Shown here: positions 62,801-64,000 of the stretch, piece by piece
Layout of the letters: every line of letters begins with the position of its first letter
How positions within the stretch are numbered: the stretch's first letter is position 1
DNA from: Falsirhodobacter halotolerans
GTDB lineage: Bacteria > Pseudomonadota > Alphaproteobacteria > Rhodobacterales > Rhodobacteraceae
Assembly (NCBI RefSeq): GCF_022899245.1
Contig: NZ_JALJAZ010000002.1
Span: 186,001 to 250,000, forward strand
DNA: 64,000 nt
Direction: 5' to 3'
Notes under the pieces: model-generated
What the model saw: the letters and a program-made list of their open reading frames with translations, nothing else
The model's database searches: none
Told to the model about the DNA's origin: nothing
Made by a program: the position numbers and the translations under genes

Positions 62801-63049
62801 CATCAGGCCGTCCTTTTCCAGCGCGACCTCAAGGCGCTTCATCACCACCTCGCGCGTCTTGTCGCCGTTCATGGCGGCAAGCTTGTCCCATTTCGCGCCC
62901 TGGGTGGTCATCATCCAGGCCTCGAGGTCTTCGGGATAAAGGGCGTAATCCGGATCGTATCCGGCGCTGTTGCCCACCAGCCAGCCCTGGGCGGCTAGTT
63001 TCTGGACGATATAGGCCTCGAGATGTTTTTCGTGGTGCAGATCGCTCAT
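59810..63049 (-). CDS. hsdR: Type I restriction endonuclease R subunit (HsdR)
   Basis: 1079 residues from the ATG at 63049, overlapping the GIY-YIG gene stop (ATGA). The N-terminal PD-(D/E)xK nuclease has AIDLGFFLNGLPLATVELK (ExK near residue 153-155). Motor domain motifs follow: Walker A CEHSAGSGKTSTI (about residue 315), motif II VIIDEAHTSQTG (about 425), motif III FAFTATPKH, and later VANKFQTGFDQPKL and QTLSRLNR. The C-terminal helical region ends in a segment likely to bind the methyltransferase. HsdR translocates DNA and cleaves at a distance when recruited by HsdMS. Length is normal and no disruption was seen. Confidence 0.93.
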   Translation of the reverse strand: MSDLHHEKHLEAYIVQKLAAQGWLVGNSAGYDPDYALYPEDLEAWMMTTQGAKWDKLAAMNGDKTREVVMKRLEVALEKDGLMHVLRRGFSIAGCGHLDLSEAAPEDQRNADVLHRYASNRLRVVPQLKYHPGRELAIDLGFFLNGLPLATVELKTDFTQSIEHAKNQYRNDRLPVDPISKRKHALLTFKRGAVVHFAMSDSEIWMTTKLAGENTFFLPFNQGFDGHGGNPPRLDGEYPVAYFWERICRPDNFLRIFHSFVYVEKKNVVDLKGNWSVKETLIFPRYHQFDAVNSMIADARAKGPGQAYLCEHSAGSGKTSTIAWTAHDLIKLRKEDGTPIFDAAIIVTDRNVLDGQLQDAVQQIDHQKGLIAAIDREKSSKSKSDQLTEALTKGTPIIVVTIQTFPFAMEAILTEKSLRDKNFAVIIDEAHTSQTGNTASKLQATLALSSKKDMADMTVEDILMEIQSSRKRPSNVSHFAFTATPKHSTMMLFGRPADPARPASDDNLPVAFHKYEMRQAIDEGFILDVLEGYVPYKTAFNLGKEMVDEKRVDGKAAKRALAAWMALHPTNVTQKVQFIMEHFSKNVAHRLDGKAKAMVVTSSRAAAVRYKKAFDAFIEANPAYQEIRALVAFSGKLTGKEVMHPNDDLLSNDIFTVDEDVEFTENNMNPGIGGQDLRIAFDRPEYRVMLVANKFQTGFDQPKLVAMYIDKKIANAVEIVQTLSRLNRTFPGKDQVFIIDFVNDPSSIQAAFAQYDSGAKIEQVQDLNVIYDIKDRLDAEGVYDNGHVLNFMTARYQTAAAFNTGGQTEHRAMFAATQEPTDTFNERLRGLRDIAQAAENAFERASLDGDDAGMKKADHDRARVAEAIGQMMEFKKGLGRFARTYSYIAQLIDLGDPELENFASFAQLLENRLNGIPPENVDLRGITLTGYDIKTRPPEGTDGEDGGSGDKKGLILKPEGSGGAARPGSVPVYIQEIISKLNSIFGEATPLNDQFSLVNQIVAIVRENAVVMAQVERNDKTSAMKGSLPGAVEAAIARAMSSHATLATLLLKSDRQALRLLIPMIYDLLKQGGQIELGQ

Positions 63050-63972
63050 GCGCTCTCTCCCTGCGCGGCGGCCTGCGCCTGCTGCCAGTCGTGATAATTC
63101 TGTGATGATCCGCGAACCTTCCATTCAAGACGCCCGTTGCTGTTGCGGTCAAGGACCACCGCGGCAGCGGCAGAGGGGCTGTTGAACGACCAGGGGCGCG
63201 AAAACCGCATACGGCCCTCCCCGCTCGGGACCAGAACCCCGTCGGCAATCAGCTTTTCTTTGAGCCCGCCATAGCTCTGCTGGACATATCCAGTTCCGGT
63301 CAGCGCCTCGGAGCCTTCGAGGACAACGAATTCGCCCTCTTCCTCGACGGCGGTTGCCTGGACGCCGCTTTTATGGCGGATCTCGAAATGGACCTCCGCT
63401 TCGGTTCGCGCCTCCGGCGGCGTTGCCGTCTGGGTCACGGCTTTCGGCTGGGGCTTCAGCATATCCACGCCGATCACGGGGAGAATGATCCGCAGGTTGG
63501 CGAGGAATTGCTCCATGTTCGCGACATCGGCCTCGGGCAGACGGCGACGGTCCGAGGCGGGCTGGGTGCCGTTGTCCAGAACCACACGACCAGCCTGTGC
63601 CGCCAGCGCAATCAGCCTGGCCTCCAGATACTCGGCATGCCCTTTGGAAAGGTCGTCGTCGCTGGTGGTCACCGCGATTGCGGTTTCCCAAAAATCACGC
63701 TTCTTGGCGCTTTGCTCGATCCGCTCCGAGACGGCATTCCCCGAGCCGATATAAACGCGGGTTACACCCGGTTTGTCGGCATCTGGTCCAGCCAGAATAT
63801 AAACGCCGGTCCGGTCAACCTCGATACGTTTGGTCAGATCGCCAAAGGCGGATGCGCCGCTGACGAACAAGAGGCCGGTCCATCCGTGAATGGTTGCCTT
63901 GCGCAGTCCCGTGGGTTTGCCATCCACCAGAAAAAGCTGAATGGTGCGTCCGAAAGTCTCTGCGGTGCTCAT
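63046..63972 (-). CDS. GIY-YIG nuclease family protein with C-terminal DUF4357 domain
   Basis: 308 residues. The GIY-YIG motif pair is GVYILAG ... RVYIGSG (about residues 56-80), followed by RDFWETAIAV and a glutamate-containing helix (GHAEYLEARLIALA) typical of the fold. The C-terminal part (about 210-300) is DUF4357-like, with GVQATAVEEEGEFVVLEGSEA and WSFNSPSAAAAVVLDRNSNGRLEW. Such proteins often accompany type I restriction loci as accessory genes of unknown role. Start and stop overlap hsdS and hsdR by 4 bp each, so it is expressed as part of the restriction operon. Confidence 0.85.
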   Translation of the reverse strand: MSTAETFGRTIQLFLVDGKPTGLRKATIHGWTGLLFVSGASAFGDLTKRIEVDRTGVYILAGPDADKPGVTRVYIGSGNAVSERIEQSAKKRDFWETAIAVTTSDDDLSKGHAEYLEARLIALAAQAGRVVLDNGTQPASDRRRLPEADVANMEQFLANLRIILPVIGVDMLKPQPKAVTQTATPPEARTEAEVHFEIRHKSGVQATAVEEEGEFVVLEGSEALTGTGYVQQSYGGLKEKLIADGVLVPSGEGRMRFSRPWSFNSPSAAAAVVLDRNSNGRLEWKVRGSSQNYHDWQQAQAAAQGESA

Positions 63973-64000
63973 GCCGCGTTCCTTACGTCAATCTTGCCGG
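63969..64000 (-). CDS. hsdS: Type I restriction specificity subunit HsdS, last codons only (5' part outside window)
   Basis: Read on the minus strand from the right edge, the bases encode GKIDVRNAA followed by TGA, which overlaps the ATG of the GIY-YIG gene (ATGA). HsdS proteins commonly end in a TGKIDVR-type tail after their second target-recognition domain, and hsdS upstream of hsdR is the expected order. The fragment is only nine codons, so the call rests on that tail plus context. Confidence 0.6.
   Translation of the reverse strand, partial: GKIDVRNAA

Overview
The window reads as a high-GC alphaproteobacterial replicon, most likely Rhodobacterales (Paracoccus/Rhodobacter-like). The grounds are strong G/C bias at third codon positions, many Tat-type substrate-binding proteins, densely packed TRAP, tripartite tricarboxylate (TctABC) and ABC uptake systems, and tight ATGA/TGATG gene overlaps. 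No rRNA, tRNA, replication gene or CRISPR array was seen. Positions 1-50 kb look like a catabolic 'menu' region of a chromosome, chromid or megaplasmid. Positions 50.7-64 kb are a mobile/defence island.

Region 1 (1-16.3 kb): the 3' end of a betaine-type ABC binding protein, then a LysR regulator diverging from an operon of amino-acid-type ABC transporter, enolase-superfamily enzyme, FAD amino-acid dehydrogenase and ThDP enzyme. A second LysR gene diverges from hglS (2-oxoadipate dioxygenase/decarboxylase), an ALDH7-type aminoadipate-semialdehyde dehydrogenase and an aminotransferase. An XRE-cupin regulator diverges from a DapA-family lyase, and a D-2-hydroxyglutarate-dehydrogenase-like flavoprotein follows. 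Together hglS, the aldehyde dehydrogenase, the aminotransferase and the flavoprotein can carry aminoadipate semialdehyde (lysine/pipecolate catabolism) to 2-oxoglutarate.

Region 2 (16.3-33 kb): an IclR regulator with an acyl-CoA synthetase/crotonase pair. A second amino-acid-type ABC transporter with an FMN 2-hydroxyacid dehydrogenase appears to share an IclR-site palindrome with that pair. Then come a GntR regulator with a TRAP transporter, and a TctCBA transporter followed by an isocitrate-lyase-family lyase and a LeuCD-type hydro-lyase, which suggests uptake, hydration and cleavage of a branched dicarboxylate.

Region 3 (33-50.1 kb): an alpha-glucoside-type ABC transporter (aglE-F-G-K order without aglA); a TRAP transporter with an Asp/Glu-racemase-superfamily enzyme that looks like an arylmalonate-type decarboxylase; a LysR regulator; a second Tct transporter (TctB-C-A) followed by a DapA-family lyase and two different 2-hydroxyacid dehydrogenases; a degraded pdxA-family remnant; and a GntR regulator.

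Region 4 (50.1-64 kb): a gene-poor boundary, then a Tn7-like transposition operon (TnsA-like, TnsB, TnsC, TniQ, all on the minus strand, ending in a clean terminator). To its right are an unknown 205-aa protein, an RloC/PrrC-like AAA ATPase with a zinc-hook-type CxxC, hsdR, a GIY-YIG/DUF4357 protein and the last codons of hsdS. This is a type I restriction locus with a possible anticodon-nuclease back-up. The far end of the element was not found, so whether the restriction genes are its cargo is an inference.
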